Below are positions 7,894 through 17,564 of a DNA stretch of 47,296 bases, in pieces (position 1 is the first letter of the stretch; every line of letters begins with the position of its first letter). Under the pieces are notes generated by a model. It was not told the DNA's origin. It ran no database searches and saw only the letters and a list, made by a program, of their open reading frames with translations. Origin of the DNA: Gemmatimonadota bacterium. GTDB taxonomy: Bacteria > Gemmatimonadota > Gemmatimonadetes > Longimicrobiales > Gaopeijiaceae. Both the position numbers and the translations under genes were made by a program. The DNA is taken from the NCBI GenBank assembly GCA_028873815.1, contig JAPPNN010000078.1:1-47296 (forward strand), given 5' to 3'.

Positions 7894-9600
7894 CTACTCC
7901 CACTCGATGGTCGCGGGCGGCTTCGAGCTGATGTCGTAGGTTACGCGGTTGACCCCCGCGACCTCGTTGATGATCCGGGTCGACACGCGGCCGAGGAAGT
8001 CGGGATCGAACGGATACCAGTCCGCGGTCATGCCGTCCCGTGACGTGACCGCACGCAGCGCCACGACGTTTTCGTATGTGCGGCTGTCTCCCATGACGCC
8101 CACCGAGCGGACCGGCAGAAGCACGGCAAAGGCCTGCCAGATGTCGTCGTAGATGCCCGCGGCTTCGATCTCCTCGAGGTAGATCGCGTCCGTCCGCCGC
8201 AGAACGTCCAGCCGTTCCTCGGTCACCGTCCCGATCACACGGATGCCCAGGCCCGGCCCCGGGAACGGGTGGCGGCGGATGAACGCTTCGTTGAGCCCCA
8301 GGGTGCGCCCCACCTCGCGTACCTCGTCCTTGAAGAGCTCGCGCAGGGGCTCGATGAGTTCGAAGGGCATGTCCTCGGGCAGCCCGCCGACGTTGTGATG
8401 GGACTTGATCGTGTCGGAGGGGCCGCGCACGGCCAGCGACTCGATCACATCCGGATAGAGGGTCCCCTGCACGAGGAAGCGCGCGTTAGAGCCCAACTCG
8501 CGGGTCGTGCGCTCGAAGACCCGGATGAAGGTCTCGCCGATGATCTTGCGCTTGCGCTCGGGCTCGACAATCCCCTCCAGGGGATCCAGGAACTCGCGTG
8601 CGGCCTCCACCACCACCAGGCGGATCCCCATGTGTTCGCGGAAGGTGCGTTCGACGTTCCTGCGCTCGTTGAGCCGCATCATCCCGGTGTCGACGAAGAT
8701 GCAGGTCAACTGGTCGCCCACGGCTCTGTGTACCAGAGCGGCAGCCACCGACGAGTCCACGCCGCCGGAGAGACCGCACACCACCTGCTCGGCGCACGCC
8801 AGTGCACGGATGCGTTCGACCGACTCGGTGACGAACGCGCCGGCGGTCCAGTCGCCCGAGCAGGCGCAGATCCGAAAGAGGAAGTTCCCCAGGATCTCCT
8901 GGCCGCGCGGCGTGTGTGCGACCTCCGGATGGAACTGGACGCCGTACAGCGGACGCGAGCGCGCGCGGAAGGCCGCGACGGGCAGGTCGGCGGTGGCTGC
9001 CAGGGTGACGAAGCCGGGAGGGGGTTCGTCGACGTGGTCGCCGTGCGAGCACCACACCGTGACGTCGTCGGCCGGATCGAAGCCGTGGAAGAGGTCGTCG
9101 CCGGGCCCGGACGCCGCGCCTGCGTGCTCTGTTGCCGCGGCGGCGGGCTCCCCTGTCGCGCCTTCGGGCGCCGTGGCCGGGGCGTCGCGCGCCGTTACGC
9201 GCAGGCGGGCGCGACCGTACTCGCGCTTGCCGGGAACGACGGTGCCGCCCTCATGATCCGCGATGAGCTGCATGCCGTAGCAGATGCCCAGGACCGGGAC
9301 GTCCAGGTCGAGAAGGCTGGGGTCGAGGCCGGGAACTTCGTCTCCGTACACCGACGACGGTCCGCCCGAGAGAACGATGCCCCGGGGCGACCACGACCGC
9401 ACCCAGTCGATGGAGCGCGTGGGGGGGTGGATCTCACAGTACACGCCGGACTCGCGGATGCGGCGCGCGATGAGTTGCGTGAACTGGGAGCCGTAATCGA
9501 CGATCAGGATGCGGTCGTGAAGCGCGGCGCCGGCGGTGTCGGGTACCGGGGCCGTGCCGGTGTGCGCTGCGTTGGAGCGGGCGCGCGGTGGATCAGTCAT
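7894..9600 (-). CDS. guaA: GMP synthase (glutamine-hydrolysing)
   Basis: A 568-residue enzyme converting XMP to GMP with ATP and glutamine. The N-terminal class I glutamine amidotransferase domain has the nucleophile Cys in LGICYGMQL and the catalytic His in GVQFHPEV. The ATP pyrophosphatase domain has the P-loop GLSGGVDSS, and the C-terminal dimerisation domain ends in the usual KPPATIEWE. Odd feature: residues about 137-170 are an Ala/Gly/Pro-rich insertion within the amidotransferase domain, absent from standard GuaA (usually about 510-525 residues); the N terminus also carries about 28 extra residues. The start overlaps the lysA stop by 8 nt, so it is probably the last gene of the long minus-strand run. 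Confidence 0.95.
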   Translation of the reverse strand: MTDPPRARSNAAHTGTAPVPDTAGAALHDRILIVDYGSQFTQLIARRIRESGVYCEIHPPTRSIDWVRSWSPRGIVLSGGPSSVYGDEVPGLDPSLLDLDVPVLGICYGMQLIADHEGGTVVPGKREYGRARLRVTARDAPATAPEGATGEPAAAATEHAGAASGPGDDLFHGFDPADDVTVWCSHGDHVDEPPPGFVTLAATADLPVAAFRARSRPLYGVQFHPEVAHTPRGQEILGNFLFRICACSGDWTAGAFVTESVERIRALACAEQVVCGLSGGVDSSVAAALVHRAVGDQLTCIFVDTGMMRLNERRNVERTFREHMGIRLVVVEAAREFLDPLEGIVEPERKRKIIGETFIRVFERTTRELGSNARFLVQGTLYPDVIESLAVRGPSDTIKSHHNVGGLPEDMPFELIEPLRELFKDEVREVGRTLGLNEAFIRRHPFPGPGLGIRVIGTVTEERLDVLRRTDAIYLEEIEAAGIYDDIWQAFAVLLPVRSVGVMGDSRTYENVVALRAVTSRDGMTADWYPFDPDFLGRVSTRIINEVAGVNRVTYDISSKPPATIEWE

Positions 9601-10906
9601 CGTGCTCGCCCCGGATGAGGTCGCCGTATTCCTCGCGGCGCCGCGCCAGCGTGGCGCGCCCGCCGTGCACGAGGACTTCGGCGGGACGGGGTCGCGAGTT
9701 GTAGTTCGATGCCATGGTGAAGCCGTAGGCGCCTGCCTGGCGCACGCAGATGAGCGCGCCGGGCGCTGGAACCGGCAGGCGCCGGTCTCGGGCGAGGAAG
9801 TCGCCCTGTTCGCACACGGGACCGACGATGTCCACGCGCTCGACCGTGCCCCGGTCGCCGTCGTGCACCAGCGAGATCGCGTGGACGCCGCCGTAGTGGC
9901 TCGGACGTATCAGTTCCGTCATCCCCGCGTCCGTGATCACGAAGGTCTTGCCACCGCTTCGCTTCACGTAGAGCACGCGCGTAAGCAACGCCCCCGCGTC
10001 GCCGACGAGGAAGCGTCCCGGCTCCAGGATCAGGGCGAGCGAGCGGCCCTCGAGGCGGGCCGCCACGCCCTCGGCGAGCGCGCGTATGTCGAGCGCCCCG
10101 GCTTCGCCATCGGCGATTCCGAATCCGCCCCCCAGGTCCACGTAGCTGAACTCCGCCCCGCAATCCCTGCCCACCCGGTCGGCAACGTCGAGCACGACGT
10201 CGAGCGCGGCCAGGAAGGGGCGCGGTTCGCGGATCTGGGATCCAATGTGCACATCGACGCCGACCGCGCTCAGGCCGGGGTGCTCCACGATGGCGGCGTA
10301 CATATCCGCCGCATCGTCCGGAGACACGCCGAACTTGGCCGCCGCGTGACCGGTGCGGGTGAACTCGTGCGTGGGGCTGTGCACGTCCGGATTGACCCTT
10401 ACGGCCACCGGGGCGGTAACCCCGGCCCGGCGTGCCACCTCGCCGAGCGCGGCGAGCTCCTGGGCACTCTCGACGTGAAACGCCATGATCCCCTGCTCGA
10501 GCGCGTAGCGCATCTCGTCCCGGGTCTTCCCCACCCCGGCGAAGACGACGCGCCCCGGATCGATCCCGGCGCGCCGCACGCGATACAGCTCCCCGCCGCT
10601 GACGATGTCGGCCCCGGCCCCCGCCTTCCCGAGGAGCCGCAGCACGGCCAGGTTCGGATTCGCCTTGACCGAGTACGCGATCAGCAGGTCCAGGGGGGCG
10701 AACGCGTCCCGCACCGTGCGGAATCGCTCCAGGATGCGGTCGCCGTTGTACACATATAATGGCGTATTGTACTCTCGCGCAAGGGCCTCCAGCGACACGT
10801 CGCCACAGCGCAGGACACCGTCGCGCCGCGGGAATGGCGAGTCGGGCGCCGCCCCGTCCGCGCCCGCTCGCCGCCTCTCCCCGGTCTTCAGTAGGCCCGT
10901 GCCCAA
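9593..10906 (-). CDS. lysA: Diaminopimelate decarboxylase
   Basis: A PLP enzyme that makes lysine from meso-diaminopimelate, the last step of lysine synthesis. The Schiff-base lysine is in AYSVKANPN, the phosphate-binding glycines in DLGGGFGI, the region around EPGRFLVG follows, and the C-terminal substrate/PLP motif is [17 protein letters not shown]. The start is uncertain. The frame is open far into proS; I chose a TTG at 10906, which follows a GGAGG and overlaps the proS end by 19 nt. An ATG at 10942 is an alternative, but its codons lie inside the conserved proS C terminus. The real N terminus may be slightly further in, since the conserved fold begins at about FPRRDGV. Confidence 0.93.
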   Translation of the reverse strand: MGTGLLKTGERRRAGADGAAPDSPFPRRDGVLRCGDVSLEALAREYNTPLYVYNGDRILERFRTVRDAFAPLDLLIAYSVKANPNLAVLRLLGKAGAGADIVSGGELYRVRRAGIDPGRVVFAGVGKTRDEMRYALEQGIMAFHVESAQELAALGEVARRAGVTAPVAVRVNPDVHSPTHEFTRTGHAAAKFGVSPDDAADMYAAIVEHPGLSAVGVDVHIGSQIREPRPFLAALDVVLDVADRVGRDCGAEFSYVDLGGGFGIADGEAGALDIRALAEGVAARLEGRSLALILEPGRFLVGDAGALLTRVLYVKRSGGKTFVITDAGMTELIRPSHYGGVHAISLVHDGDRGTVERVDIVGPVCEQGDFLARDRRLPVPAPGALICVRQAGAYGFTMASNYNSRPRPAEVLVHGGRATLARRREEYGDLIRGEHDD

Positions 10907-12360
10907 ACCACCTCCATGCCTGCGGCGCCACCGCCGACACATCGCACAGGCGCGGTGTCGGAGCGGAATTCTCGCGATGGAATGACGCGGATCGTCGCCT
11001 TCGTTTCCTCCTTGACCAGCTCCTCGACGCCGGGATCGCCGCTCCACCCCGAGTACACGAATCCCGCGCCCTCGTCCAGCAGGGTCCCCAGTTCATCCAC
11101 CGACGAGACCTCACCCCGGTAGGTCGCAGCGTCCCGGCGGGCCCGCGCCGCGTCGAGGAGTTGTCTCTGCAGGGCCGCCAGGCGGTCTTCGACGCTACCG
11201 AGCGCTGCCGCCTCGGGCATCGACTCCTTGCGCGCTTCCCCTTCGCCGGACGTGCGGCGGACGACGACCACTTCCTGCTTCTCCACATCACGTGGGCCGA
11301 TTTCGATTCGCAGCGGCACCCCCTTGCGCTCCCACTCGAAGAACTTGGCGCCGGGAGAGAGATGCCGCCGCTGGTCCGCCTGCACCCGCACCCCCCTGGC
11401 GCTCAGCGCCGCCTCGATCCGGCGCGCCTTTTCAGCCACGACCGCCCACTGGTCGTCGCTCCTGCCGATGGGCAGCACAACCACCTGAGTGGGGGCCAGC
11501 TTCGGGGGCAGCACCACGCCGACGTCGTCGCCGTGGGTCATTACCAGGCCGCCGACCAGCCGAGTGGAAACACCCCAGGAGGTATTCCAGGCATATTCCT
11601 CCTTCCCTGCCTCGGACTGGAAGGTGAGTCCGAACTGACGCGCGAAGTTCTGTCCCAGCATGTGCGACGTTCCGGCCTGGAGCGCCTTGCCATCCTGCAT
11701 CAGGGCTTCGCACGCGTAGCTTCGAACGGCGCCCGCGAACTTCTCGGCCTCGGACTTGAGGCCGGTAATCGCCGGCATGGCCATCCACTCCTCCATGAAC
11801 GTCCGGTAGACGTCGAGGATGGTGCGGGCCTCCTCTTCGGCCTCGCTCTCCGTCGCGTGGGCGGTGTGCCCTTCCTGCCAGAGGAACTCCGCGGTCCGCA
11901 GGAAGAGCCGGGTTCGGAGCTCCCAGCGCATCACGTTCGCCCACTGGTTGAGCAGAACCGGCAGGTCGCGGTAGCTCTGGACCCACTTCGCGTACATCGA
12001 GTAGATGATGGTCTCGGACGTCGGGCGTATCACGTAGGGCTCGTCCAGTTCCTTGCCTCCGGCGTGGGTCACCACCGCCAGTTCGGGCTTGAACCCTTCG
12101 ACGTGCTCCTTCTCGCGCTCGATGAAACTCATGGGAATGAGGAGCGGGAAGTAGGCGTTCTGGTGTCCCGTCGCCTTGAACATGTCGTCCAGCGCGCGCT
12201 GCATGTTCTCCCAGATACCGTAGCCCCAGGGCCTGATGACCATGCTTCCGCGCACCGGCGGGTAGTCCGCCAGTTCGGCCTGTTGAACGACTTCGTTGTA
12301 CCAGGCGCTGAAGTCCTCGGCCCGGGGCGTGAGTCCCTTCCCTTTTTGTCGCTTTTTCAT
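10888..12360 (-). CDS. proS: Prolyl-tRNA synthetase, archaeal/eukaryotic type
   Basis: A 490-residue class II synthetase charging tRNA-Pro, of the short type without the editing domain found in E. coli ProRS. It has the sequence style of the Thermus thermophilus enzyme (LTPRAEDFSAWYNEVV at the N terminus; RPTSETIIYSMYAKWVQSYR in the catalytic domain; anticodon domain with VVVLPIG). It ends in Tyr (WARAY), matching the C-terminal tyrosine described for this type. The C-terminal domain, which binds zinc through Cys residues in many homologues, keeps only one of the expected Cys here (RCVGGG), so the metal is probably lost. The ATG overlaps the stop of the small membrane gene by 4 nt (ATGA). Confidence 0.94.
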   Translation of the reverse strand: MKKRQKGKGLTPRAEDFSAWYNEVVQQAELADYPPVRGSMVIRPWGYGIWENMQRALDDMFKATGHQNAYFPLLIPMSFIEREKEHVEGFKPELAVVTHAGGKELDEPYVIRPTSETIIYSMYAKWVQSYRDLPVLLNQWANVMRWELRTRLFLRTAEFLWQEGHTAHATESEAEEEARTILDVYRTFMEEWMAMPAITGLKSEAEKFAGAVRSYACEALMQDGKALQAGTSHMLGQNFARQFGLTFQSEAGKEEYAWNTSWGVSTRLVGGLVMTHGDDVGVVLPPKLAPTQVVVLPIGRSDDQWAVVAEKARRIEAALSARGVRVQADQRRHLSPGAKFFEWERKGVPLRIEIGPRDVEKQEVVVVRRTSGEGEARKESMPEAAALGSVEDRLAALQRQLLDAARARRDAATYRGEVSSVDELGTLLDEGAGFVYSGWSGDPGVEELVKEETKATIRVIPSREFRSDTAPVRCVGGGAAGMEVVWARAY

Positions 12361-12707
12361 TGGCCTCCGCCGCTTCCGGCCGAATCGTCGCCGGTCTTCC
12401 CCTGTTTGTGCCCACCGGACCGCTGCCGCCGGTCCATGGTCCACGCCAACACCCCTGGAACACCGAAAAGAAGGATCGCAGCGGCCAGCCACGTCGTTCC
12501 AAACGGCCATCCGAATGCGCCGCGCCCCAGGTACGCGGCGAGCCAGCCGCCGGCGACGGCCGCGACCGCGGCGGCCCCGAGCAGGATCGCCTCGAGGAGG
12601 TTGAGACGCCGAATGGCCCGGCTCATCACCTGCCGCACCACGCGCATGTCCTCCTGGGACGGCTGTCGGCGCTTGTTCCGTGGCAACCGGCGGTCGCGGG
12701 GCGTCAC
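12357..12707 (-). CDS. Small two-helix membrane protein of unknown function
   Basis: A 116-residue protein with a basic N terminus (about 35 residues, many Arg/Lys), two predicted membrane helices (residues about 37-60 and 70-89) joined by a short loop, and a polar, glycine-rich tail. I do not recognise a family. The GTG start overlaps the hisS stop by 4 nt and its stop overlaps the proS start by 4 nt, so it is translated with two aminoacyl-tRNA synthetases. No catalytic residue or domain is visible. Confidence 0.72.
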   Translation of the reverse strand: MTPRDRRLPRNKRRQPSQEDMRVVRQVMSRAIRRLNLLEAILLGAAAVAAVAGGWLAAYLGRGAFGWPFGTTWLAAAILLFGVPGVLAWTMDRRQRSGGHKQGKTGDDSAGSGGGQ

Positions 12708-14074
12708 GTCTCCTCCCGTTCAGGGCGGCCGCCCCGCAAGGATGGAGATGTCCCGCTCCCCACGGCGATGCCCTGGTCTCCCGCGAGCCCGCTTTCGATC
12801 AGCGACTCGATTGGCCGCGTGTGCTGGATACCGGTCTTCAGGTCGCGCACGGTCGCCGAGTCGGATGCCGCTTCATCCGGACCGATGATCACGGCGTACG
12901 CGGCGCCGGCCCGATTGGCCGCCTTCAGCTGCTTCCCCAGCCCCTGCGGCCTGAGCGCATACATCACCCGGTACCCGGACGCTCTCAGCCGGTGGGCAAG
13001 GGACATCCCCAGCTCGCGTCCCCCGTCTCCGACCCACACGATCCAGCAGTCGCAAGCCAAGGCTTCGGGCGGCACGAGGCCGCGGTCACGCAGCAGTTCG
13101 GCGAGCACCACATCGCCCATCCCGAACCCGACCGCGGACAGCGGCTCGCCGCCTACGAGCTCCAGGAGCCTGTCGTAGCGTCCGCCGCCGCAGATCGCGC
13201 GAAGTTCTCCGGCACGGTCGAACAGTTCGAAGACGATGCCCGTGTAGTAGGCCAGGCCCCGCACCACCGTGAAGTCGAACTGCACGTACCCGCCCAGCCC
13301 CATCGCATCGAGGATCGCGCGGTGCTCCGCCAGCGGCCGCATGGCCTCGAGCACCGCAGGCGCGCCGGTGAAACGCTGTCTCAATTGCTCCCACGTGCCG
13401 TCCGCAATGAGGCCGCCCAGCGTCTCCGCGGCGACCGAGTCCAGCCCGAGTCCCCGCAACCTCGCATTCGTCGCATCGGCTCCGGCACGGGCCGCCTTGT
13501 CGATGACCGCGAGGCAGTCCCCATGCCGCTCGTCCGCAATTCCCAGGGCGGTCAGCACACGGGTCACCAGCCGCCTGTCGTTGACGCGCGCCACGAAGTC
13601 GTCCTCCCCCAGCCCAAGACCCCGGACCGCGTCCACGGCCACGGCCAGGACCTCGGCGTCCGCGGCCACCCCGCTTTCGCCCACGATGTCGACGTTGAGC
13701 TGGAAGTGTTCTCTCAAGCGGCCGCGCTGGCTCCTCTCGTACCGGAACAGCTGGGGCAGCGAAAACCAGCGAATCGGCTTGGGCATTCCCCGGCTGCGCT
13801 CGGCCAGGATTCTGGCCAGCGTCGGGGTCATTTCGGGCCGGAGCGCCACCCGGCGCCCACCCTTGTCGTCGAAGTTGTAGAGCTGCTCGACGATCTCCGC
13901 TCCGCTCTTCTCGACATAGAGGCCCAGGGGCTCCAGCGGCGGGCCGTCGTACTCGTGAAAGCCGTACCGAGTGGAAACGCGGCGCCACGTCTCGAAGATG
14001 TGGTTGCGCAGCGCGAGTTCGCCGGGTGCGAAATCACGGAAGCCGGGAAGCCGGGAGAAGGACTGGGGGGGCAT
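12704..14074 (-). CDS. hisS: Histidyl-tRNA synthetase
   Basis: A 456-residue class II synthetase. It starts with the usual LPGFRDFAPGE region, followed by motif 1, motif 2 within ALRPEMTPTLARI...QLFRYERSQRGR, the histidine-binding signature GLAYYTGIVFE and motif 3 (GFGMGDVVLAEL), then an anticodon-binding domain with DLKTGIQ near the end. The start is the ATG at 14074; an upstream ATG at 14110 would add 12 residues and run close to the folC stop at 14107. The last codons overlap the GTG of the small membrane gene. The length is slightly above the usual 420-450. Confidence 0.95.
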   Translation of the reverse strand: MPPQSFSRLPGFRDFAPGELALRNHIFETWRRVSTRYGFHEYDGPPLEPLGLYVEKSGAEIVEQLYNFDDKGGRRVALRPEMTPTLARILAERSRGMPKPIRWFSLPQLFRYERSQRGRLREHFQLNVDIVGESGVAADAEVLAVAVDAVRGLGLGEDDFVARVNDRRLVTRVLTALGIADERHGDCLAVIDKAARAGADATNARLRGLGLDSVAAETLGGLIADGTWEQLRQRFTGAPAVLEAMRPLAEHRAILDAMGLGGYVQFDFTVVRGLAYYTGIVFELFDRAGELRAICGGGRYDRLLELVGGEPLSAVGFGMGDVVLAELLRDRGLVPPEALACDCWIVWVGDGGRELGMSLAHRLRASGYRVMYALRPQGLGKQLKAANRAGAAYAVIIGPDEAASDSATVRDLKTGIQHTRPIESLIESGLAGDQGIAVGSGTSPSLRGGRPEREET

Positions 14075-14106
14075 GGTTTGCGAATCTAATCGGCAAGGTC
14101 GGGAAT

Positions 14107-15450
14107 TCAATCCTGAACACGCGCCGACGAACGTTCCGCACGGTCGCGCCCGTCGCCGAAGGGATCGACACCGAGCACCTCGAGGACGTCGCCCACCGTA
14201 TGACAGGATCCGGTGACGACCACCGTGCCGCCGCGGGCAAGCGACTCCGCACGCCGTACCGCAAGGGTCAGGTCCTCTTCGGTTTCGATGGGCACGCCGC
14301 CGCGCACGACCCTCGCCACCGCGCGGGGGTTCCAGAGCCTGTCACGGGGGGCCGAGGCGGGAATCGTAAAGACGACACGGTCCGCGAGGTCGACCAGGGG
14401 CGGCAACATCCGCGACCAGTCCTTGTCGCCGAGTATGCCGGCAAGGACCACCAGCGGCCGGGGAGGCGCGAGGTCGGCGAGCGTGCGGACGAGCGCGGCC
14501 ACGGCGGCCCGGTTGTGTGCGACATCGAACACAAAGAGGCGTGCGCCGATCCGGTGGATCTGACCCCGGCCGGGCCACCGCACGCCGGCAACGCCTTCGC
14601 GGACGGCTTCGAGCGGAAGGGGACGCTCGATCAGTTCAAGCGCCCGGATGGCCAGGGCAGCGTTGGTTGCCTGATGCGCTCCGGTCAGCGGGGTCTCGAG
14701 TTCCAAATCCCCCCACCGGTCGGAATGCAGCCGGAAGCGCGTGCCTCCCCGTCCGAGCCGCAAATCGGACATGTGCCTCCAGGGCTCGACGAGGTGGACC
14801 GGGGCGCCCACCGCGCGAGCCCGGTCGCGCAGCACGCCCAGAACGGCGGGCCGTCCCTCGGCGGTCACCAGGGGCACCCCGGGCTTGATGATTCCCGCCT
14901 TCTCGCGCGCGATGTCCGCCAGCGAGTCTCCGAGGTAGTCCTGGTGATCCAGCGCAACATTGGTGATGGCGGTGACTTCGGGAACGATCACGTTGGTCGC
15001 GTCGAGGCGTCCGCCGAGCCCCACTTCGACGCTCGCGCAGGTGACCTCCTCCTCGGCGAACATGACCAGGGCAAGAAACGTGCAGGCCTCGAACAGGGAC
15101 ATTCCCAGATCCCCCGCCACAGGCCTCAGGCGACGGGCGCCCTCCTCGAGGCGAGCCACTTCGAGAGCTGCGCCGTCGACCATGATGCGCTCCCTGAACG
15201 AGCACAGGTGGGGCGACGTATAGAGGCCGACCCGCTCTCCGCTCCTCTGCAGCACCGACGCCCAGGTCGACGCGACGGACCCCTTGCCGTTCGTGCCGCC
15301 CACGTGCAGGCAGCGGTAGGCGTGATGCGGGTTGCCCACCTCCGCCAGCGCGGCCTCCATGCGTGCAAGCCCCCACTCGACCGCGCTCGAGGCCCCGGGA
15401 AAGAGCGAGTCCAGCGTCGGGTCGCGCCCGCTCAGCCCCAGGGCCGCCAC
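14107..15450 (-). CDS. folC: Folylpolyglutamate / dihydrofolate synthase
   Basis: A 447-residue Mur-ligase-type enzyme that adds glutamate to folates and may also make dihydrofolate from dihydropteroate. Visible motifs: the P-loop GGTNGKGS (residues 51-58), YTSPHLCSFRERI, VGLGGRLDATN, TNVALDHQDYLG, the carbamylated-Lys region REKAGIIKPG, and in the C-terminal domain DVAHN and ILGDKDW. I place the start at a GTG (15450) that overlaps the accD stop by 19 nt and gives the usual family length; the frame itself stays open far upstream through accD and rodA, which is a GC-rich artefact. Confidence 0.93.
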   Translation of the reverse strand: MAALGLSGRDPTLDSLFPGASSAVEWGLARMEAALAEVGNPHHAYRCLHVGGTNGKGSVASTWASVLQRSGERVGLYTSPHLCSFRERIMVDGAALEVARLEEGARRLRPVAGDLGMSLFEACTFLALVMFAEEEVTCASVEVGLGGRLDATNVIVPEVTAITNVALDHQDYLGDSLADIAREKAGIIKPGVPLVTAEGRPAVLGVLRDRARAVGAPVHLVEPWRHMSDLRLGRGGTRFRLHSDRWGDLELETPLTGAHQATNAALAIRALELIERPLPLEAVREGVAGVRWPGRGQIHRIGARLFVFDVAHNRAAVAALVRTLADLAPPRPLVVLAGILGDKDWSRMLPPLVDLADRVVFTIPASAPRDRLWNPRAVARVVRGGVPIETEEDLTLAVRRAESLARGGTVVVTGSCHTVGDVLEVLGVDPFGDGRDRAERSSARVQD

Positions 15451-16289
15451 CCCTCGCGCATGTGCCGGAGCAACTGGGCGACCGCGCTCTTGAGTTCCCG
15501 CCGATCGATCACGCGGTCCACCATCCCGTGCTCTTCCAGGAATTCGGCGCTCTGAAAGCCCGGCGGAAGCGCCTGCTTGATGGTTTCGCCGATCACCCGG
15601 GGGCCGGCAAAGCCGATCAGGGCGCCGGGCTCGGCCAGGTTGACGTCGCCGAGCATCGCGTAGGACGCGGTCACGCCTCCCGTCGTCGGGTCCGTGAGGA
15701 CCGAGATGTACGGCAGGCCGCGCTCGTGGAGCCGCGCGAGCACGGCGGAGGTCTTGGCCATCTGCATGAGGGAGAAGATTCCCTCCATCATCCGCGCGCC
15801 TCCGGATGCGCTGACGACAACCAGCGGAAGATCCCTTTCCAGGGCGTCCCGGCCGGCACGGGCAATCTTCTCCCCGACGACGGACCCCATCGATCCGCCG
15901 ATGAAGCTGAAGTCCATCACCGCCAGCACGACCGGGATTCCCTCGACGCGGCCCCGGCCGGTCATGACGGCCTCGTTGCGGCCCGTCTTTTGCCGAGCCG
16001 CCTCCAGCCGGCCCGGGTACGGCTTGAGATCTGAAAACGCGAGGGGATCGCCGCTCGTCATGCCCCCGTCCTCCTCTTCGAAGGAGCCGGAGTCGATGAG
16101 CAACTCCACGTAGCGCGGCGCGGAGATGCGGAAATGGTTTCCGCATTCGGGACACACGCCGAGGTTGCGCGCGAGGCGCTCGCCGTAAAGGATCTCGCCG
16201 CAGCCGTCGCACTTTTCGAAGACGTCGGACGGAAGGTCGCGGCGGTCCTCGGCCGTAAGCCGCTTCTTCTTCTTCTGGAACCAGGCCAA
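15432..16289 (-). CDS. accD: Acetyl-CoA carboxylase carboxyltransferase subunit beta
   Basis: A 285-residue subunit that, with AccA, moves the carboxyl group from biotin to acetyl-CoA to make malonyl-CoA for fatty acid synthesis. The N terminus has the typical WFQKKKKR start and a four-Cys zinc finger (C27, C30, C46, C49). The crotonase-like core carries PVVLAVMDFSFIGGSMGSVVGEK and SASGGARMMEG, which form the oxyanion hole and CoA site. The start codon is TTG, with AGAGG about 10 nt upstream. The accA partner is not in the window. The folC start lies inside its 3' end. Confidence 0.95.
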   Translation of the reverse strand: MAWFQKKKKRLTAEDRRDLPSDVFEKCDGCGEILYGERLARNLGVCPECGNHFRISAPRYVELLIDSGSFEEEDGGMTSGDPLAFSDLKPYPGRLEAARQKTGRNEAVMTGRGRVEGIPVVLAVMDFSFIGGSMGSVVGEKIARAGRDALERDLPLVVVSASGGARMMEGIFSLMQMAKTSAVLARLHERGLPYISVLTDPTTGGVTASYAMLGDVNLAEPGALIGFAGPRVIGETIKQALPPGFQSAEFLEEHGMVDRVIDRRELKSAVAQLLRHMREGWRPWG

Positions 16290-16325
16290 AGCTGGAAGCC
16301 TCTTGTCGGTGGGGCGGCGCCCGGG

Positions 16326-17564
16326 TCAGGGATCTTCGCTGGCGAGGGCCACGGCAATCGCCGCGGCCGTCCACGACATCAGAAGGAAAGACCCTCCGTA
16401 ACTGATGAACGGGAGAGGAATCCCGGTAATGGGGACCACGCCAATGGTCATCCCCACGTTGACAAACACATGTGTAAGCCAGACGCCCATAATACCGAAG
16501 ATGAACAGGCCGGCAAAGGGGGTGCTCGCGGTTTCCGCCATGCGGATCATGCGAAGGAACAGGTGGCAGAACAGCAGCAGCGTCAGCGAAGTGCCCACGA
16601 AGCCCAACTCCTCGCCGACGACGCTGAAAATGAAATCCGTGTGTTGCTCCGGGAGAAAGGCCAGACGCTTCTGCGTGCCGGCGGTAAAGCCCTTCCCCAT
16701 CAATCCACCGCTGCCTATCGCCACCTTCGACTGGATGAGCTGCCAGCCCGCGTTGCGCGGGTCGAGGCTCGGGTCGAGGAAGACGAGCAGGCGGTTGCGC
16801 TGGTACTGCGCCAGGGAGTTCCAGAGAGGCTGCGCGACCGCGCCCGCGGCGACATTGCCCAGAATCACGCTGACCGACTCGACAAGGTAGAGCCGGAATC
16901 GGTAGAGATAGAGCGCGACGACGAGCACGATGATGTACACCGACCAGACGCGAGCGCTGAACGCGAGCAGGAGGCCGAGCCCGGGGGACGCGGCGAACAG
17001 GATGAGGGGCCACGGCGTCCGGGCCCAATAGATGATCGCGAAGAACATCCCCACGAATGCCAGGGCCGTACCCAGATCCGGCTGAAGCAGGACGAGCCCC
17101 AGCGGAACGGCCACCAGGAGCGCGGGTGTCAGAAGATCGCGTAGGTAACGCGGCGGTTCCTCGCGGCGGGCCAGCAGCAGCGCGAGCGCCAGCGCCGTCG
17201 TCACCTTGGCCGCCTCGGCGGGCTGAAACCGGAATCCCGCAATCGACAGGAAGCTGTTTACGCCCTCCGCGGTACCCGCGCCGGTGCCTGCGACCAGCGT
17301 GATCGCGAGGACAGCGACACCGACGATGTACACGGGCATCGCGAACCACTCGAACCATCTCAGCGGTACGCGCGACAGGATCAACAGCCCGACGACCGCC
17401 GCAGCGAGGATCACGGCCTGACGGAGCCAGAGGCCCTCTGTGACCGGGCTCGGGACCTCCAGCACACCGGCGGAGTAGATCATGGCCACCCCGAACAGCG
17501 AGAGTACGAGGACGGTGGCCGTGAACGGAAGTTGCCTCAGCCACGCGGGCCTCGTCCCGGTCAT
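16326..17564 (-). CDS. rodA: RodA, SEDS-family peptidoglycan glycosyltransferase
   Basis: A 412-residue inner-membrane protein with about ten hydrophobic helices. It polymerises lipid II into glycan strands during rod elongation, in complex with PBP2. Family landmarks: RFQPAEAAKV in the early loop, LLQPDLGTAL, the periplasmic segment QSKVAIGSGGLMGKGF (which contains the Q-S-x-x-A-I-GSGG-x-x-GKG signature), LPEQHTDFIFSVVGEELGF and PLPFISYGGS near the end. The ATG overlaps the mrdA stop by 4 nt, so the transpeptidase and polymerase are made together. Confidence 0.96.
   Translation of the reverse strand: MTGTRPAWLRQLPFTATVLVLSLFGVAMIYSAGVLEVPSPVTEGLWLRQAVILAAAVVGLLILSRVPLRWFEWFAMPVYIVGVAVLAITLVAGTGAGTAEGVNSFLSIAGFRFQPAEAAKVTTALALALLLARREEPPRYLRDLLTPALLVAVPLGLVLLQPDLGTALAFVGMFFAIIYWARTPWPLILFAASPGLGLLLAFSARVWSVYIIVLVVALYLYRFRLYLVESVSVILGNVAAGAVAQPLWNSLAQYQRNRLLVFLDPSLDPRNAGWQLIQSKVAIGSGGLMGKGFTAGTQKRLAFLPEQHTDFIFSVVGEELGFVGTSLTLLLFCHLFLRMIRMAETASTPFAGLFIFGIMGVWLTHVFVNVGMTIGVVPITGIPLPFISYGGSFLLMSWTAAAIAVALASEDP

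Noticed and set aside
10759..12888. Plus-strand open frame of 709 codons across lysA, proS and hisS
   Set aside because: Antisense to three conserved synthetase/metabolic genes; no domain resembles a protein.
15451..17544. Very long N-terminal extension of the folC frame (to 1,145 residues)
   Set aside because: It runs out of frame through accD and rodA, which are unmistakable; only the last 447 residues match FolC.
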